Source: Mastigias papua (Eukaryota > Cnidaria > Scyphozoa > Rhizostomeae > Mastigiidae). From it: 64,000 nt of DNA. The stretch is from positions 1,670,521 to 1,734,520 of the forward strand of contig OZ025284.1 in the NCBI GenBank assembly GCA_964019165.1, read 5' to 3'. The notes under the pieces are model-generated. The model was not told the origin of the DNA. It saw nothing but the letters and a program-made list of their open reading frames with translations, and made no database searches. A program made the translations under genes and the position numbers. Shown piece by piece: positions 61,966-64,000 of this stretch. Positions within the stretch are counted from its first letter, which is position 1; each line of letters starts with the position of its first letter.

Positions 61966-63230
61966 TTGCCTGAGGTCTGCAAATGCTTAACCTCGAGCAA
62001 CCACCTCCTTACTATCAAACGCGATAATAGTAAGATTAGGGGACAATTTATTAAAATTTAGTCAACTCCTGACACAACAAAGCCAAAGACAACACCCCCC
62101 TCCATCGCAGAGGATCCGTTCAGCCTGTGCAATTGTCTGCCAAACTGACTGACAAAACGCCTGAAAGGGAAGCGATATGGAAAGACCAAAATGATTTCAT
62201 CTTTGCTCAATATGAAACTAGAGACAATAGTATATTGTTTTTATGTATAAAGTTCACGTGGACTTTGGAGTATTGAACCTGTCTGGGTGGCTTCAAAAAC
62301 TGGGCCAGAAAACACCCAACTGTTCATTTATTTGATGATGCATGTTTTGTTGTTTGGTAGTGTAGCATTTATTGAGCACGTTATGATCAAACAGAGTCTG
62401 GTAACGAACCTGCTAATTGGACCAGCGTGTAGGAGGTGCGGAAAGGGAAACCCAAATGTAGGATTTCCAGATAACAGTAAGGAAAGTAAAGGTGGCAGAG
62501 GTTGTGTAGAAATTTATAGATTTGTACAGGACAGGAAAAGAAGTTTTGGAAAGCCACAACACATTGCTATACCAGTTCTTAGTGCTGATAGCTGTTGCTG
62601 GGTGTTCCAAAAATTTTTGGATGCACGATGGATGGAAACCAAATAAGTATTTAAGATAATATTGGATAATATGATATGATGTTGACATTGAATCATTTGG
62701 TGAGCAGAGAAGAAATGAATGATTCAAGGGTGCACACAAACATGGGCGTAGGGGGACTTTAATTTTAGGGGGGCTGCAAACTGTCTGCCTGAATCACTCT
62801 TTCGTTGCCCGAATAAGTTGTTGTCTAACCGTATTGAGCTACACCTATTTGCGGAAAAACTACTTTTCTTTCAGAAGAAATTGCCCTTGTGAAAAGGATT
62901 TCTGCGCAACTGGGGGGGGGGAGCTGTAGCTCTCCTAGCTCCCCACCTCCTACGCTTATCTCTCTTGTATGCAATTTTGGAGATATTTTATCATTTGCCA
63001 GATAATTTAGTCACCCTTCCAAAATTATCTTTTCGCAAACGATCCAACAAATGGTGGATAAATATTTGATGAGATGTTGGATCTGCTGGTCTAGCTTTTA
63101 ATCCAAGGACAGTAGTGTTTCCAACGGGCTAATTTGCAAATCCAATGTGAAGGAGCCTGGAGAGAAAAAGGGGGCAATTCGGATTCAGCTAGCTATTTGT
63201 ACAAATCTTAAGTTGAAGCTATGATTTTTG

Positions 63231-63588
63231 TATACAAGGTTTTTTAATAAACCGAAAAATCTAAGAGAATTGTACTACTAAGGACAAAAGCCATAAAGAG
63301 CTTTTCAATGTCGAATAGTTTTGCTTGTACAAAGAATCGAGAATTATGATTCAAAATTCGCATAGATTGCGTGCAATTCCTGCAGCACGTAGCTCAATGG
63401 CAGGGTTGCATTGAAGCTTTCAGTGTCCATAGTGCCCTTGTCTTAACACTGAACACTTGTCACGACGTTTATAGCATCGAATGTGCAGTTAAAATTAGGG
63501 AATTATCAAGGAATTTTCAATTCTAAAATGTTCTCAAAACAGGTAATGAGGAACTTTTGGAGCTAATCTAACTTATAAACACCGTGTA
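63231..63588 (-). mobile_element. Family B MITE copy (inverted)
   Basis: Left TATACAAGGTTTTTTAATAA, right end finishing TTATAAACACCGTGTA. Reverse-complemented, its interior has TTCGATGCTATAAACGT, GACAAGGGCACTATGGACAC, TTGCACGCAATCTATG and TTCTCGATTCTTTGTACAAG, the family B order. Non-coding. Confidence 0.65.
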
Positions 63589-64000
63589 TGCAATAAATTG
63601 CATCAGCCGCTGCTTCTTAATTACATGGCCAATCGAATAACTTCCGGCATCAAATGAAATGATTGAAGCAGATGTTGTATTCATGTCTTTACCAAATGTT
63701 GTATTTATGTCTAGGAACAAAGCGATTGAGGTTCAATATAGAGAATGGCATGGCTGTATCACAGAGCATTTTTTAGCATACTAACTACTGGGGGAAAGCT
63801 TCCAGTAGGGCCAATAACTTCCCCAGTATTTGCCGGCAAAATCAAGTAGTTTTCTCAGTCATTTAGGGCCCACTCAAAAACTTTTTCAAGGAGAAAAAGG
63901 TACTCTTTAAGGGTAATTATAGCACCATCCTGTGATATTCATCACTATGGCCGTGAAATGTGTGTTGCCTACTTTCTACAACTGTACCTAAAGGGCGTGA

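Larger units (their letters stand above)
57096..64000. other. Right-hand region: repeats and uncertain exons
   Basis: No confirmed gene. Three family B-type MITE copies (58640-58995, 61517-61965, 63231-63588), a decayed TCAATCAA tract (59820-59990) and one candidate minus-strand exon (61057-61231). Introns of the 56878 gene may fill part of it. Confidence 0.45.

Overview
This is a window from a nuclear animal genome. It is AT-rich, its genes are split by many GT-AG introns, it is dense in microsatellites and short inverted-repeat transposons, and it has no prokaryotic gene spacing. The protein families (TOPBP1, GDPD1/GDPD4-type, RAB28, Sprouty) are metazoan. Together with an R-type-lectin-like receptor and the MITE-rich introns, the style suggests a non-vertebrate animal, most likely a cnidarian; the phylum cannot be proven from the sequence alone.

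Layout. (1) 487-3481 (+): the last four exons of TOPBP1, covering the C-terminal BRCT7-BRCT8 pair and basic tail; the rest lies off the left edge. (2) 5391-11865 (+): a complete 11-exon GDPD1-like glycerophosphodiester phosphodiesterase, 335 aa. (3) 12-19 kb: gene-poor, with two long (GAT)n arrays. (4) 19236-24550 (+): a complete five-exon, 466-aa single-pass receptor that I could not match to a named family. It has a signal peptide, a beta-trefoil (R-type-lectin-like) ectodomain, a Cys stalk, a membrane span and a ~260-aa tail with six phosphotyrosine-type docking motifs and a 14-3-3-like site. (5) 26573-44094 (+): a complete eight-exon RAB28, 225 aa, ending in a CaaX box, with a 7.75-kb intron swollen by nested MITEs. 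(6) 44-55.6 kb: no gene recognised. (7) 55640-56356 (-): the coding exon of a divergent Sprouty-family protein, head-to-head with (8) a possible first exon of a secreted/membrane protein at 56878-57095 (+). (9) 57-64 kb: repeats and at most uncertain exons.

The genes are not an operon and need not work together. Functionally, TOPBP1 is a DNA-damage/replication scaffold, GDPD1 a lysophospholipid/GPC hydrolase at membranes, and RAB28 a ciliary/vesicular small GTPase. The Sprouty-like protein and the tyrosine-motif receptor both point to tyrosine-kinase/Ras signalling, though their closeness here may be chance. The strongest candidate for something undescribed is the 19236-24550 receptor. Its exon phases, signal peptide, threefold repeat and docking motifs all agree, and it was assembled purely by reading splice sites.
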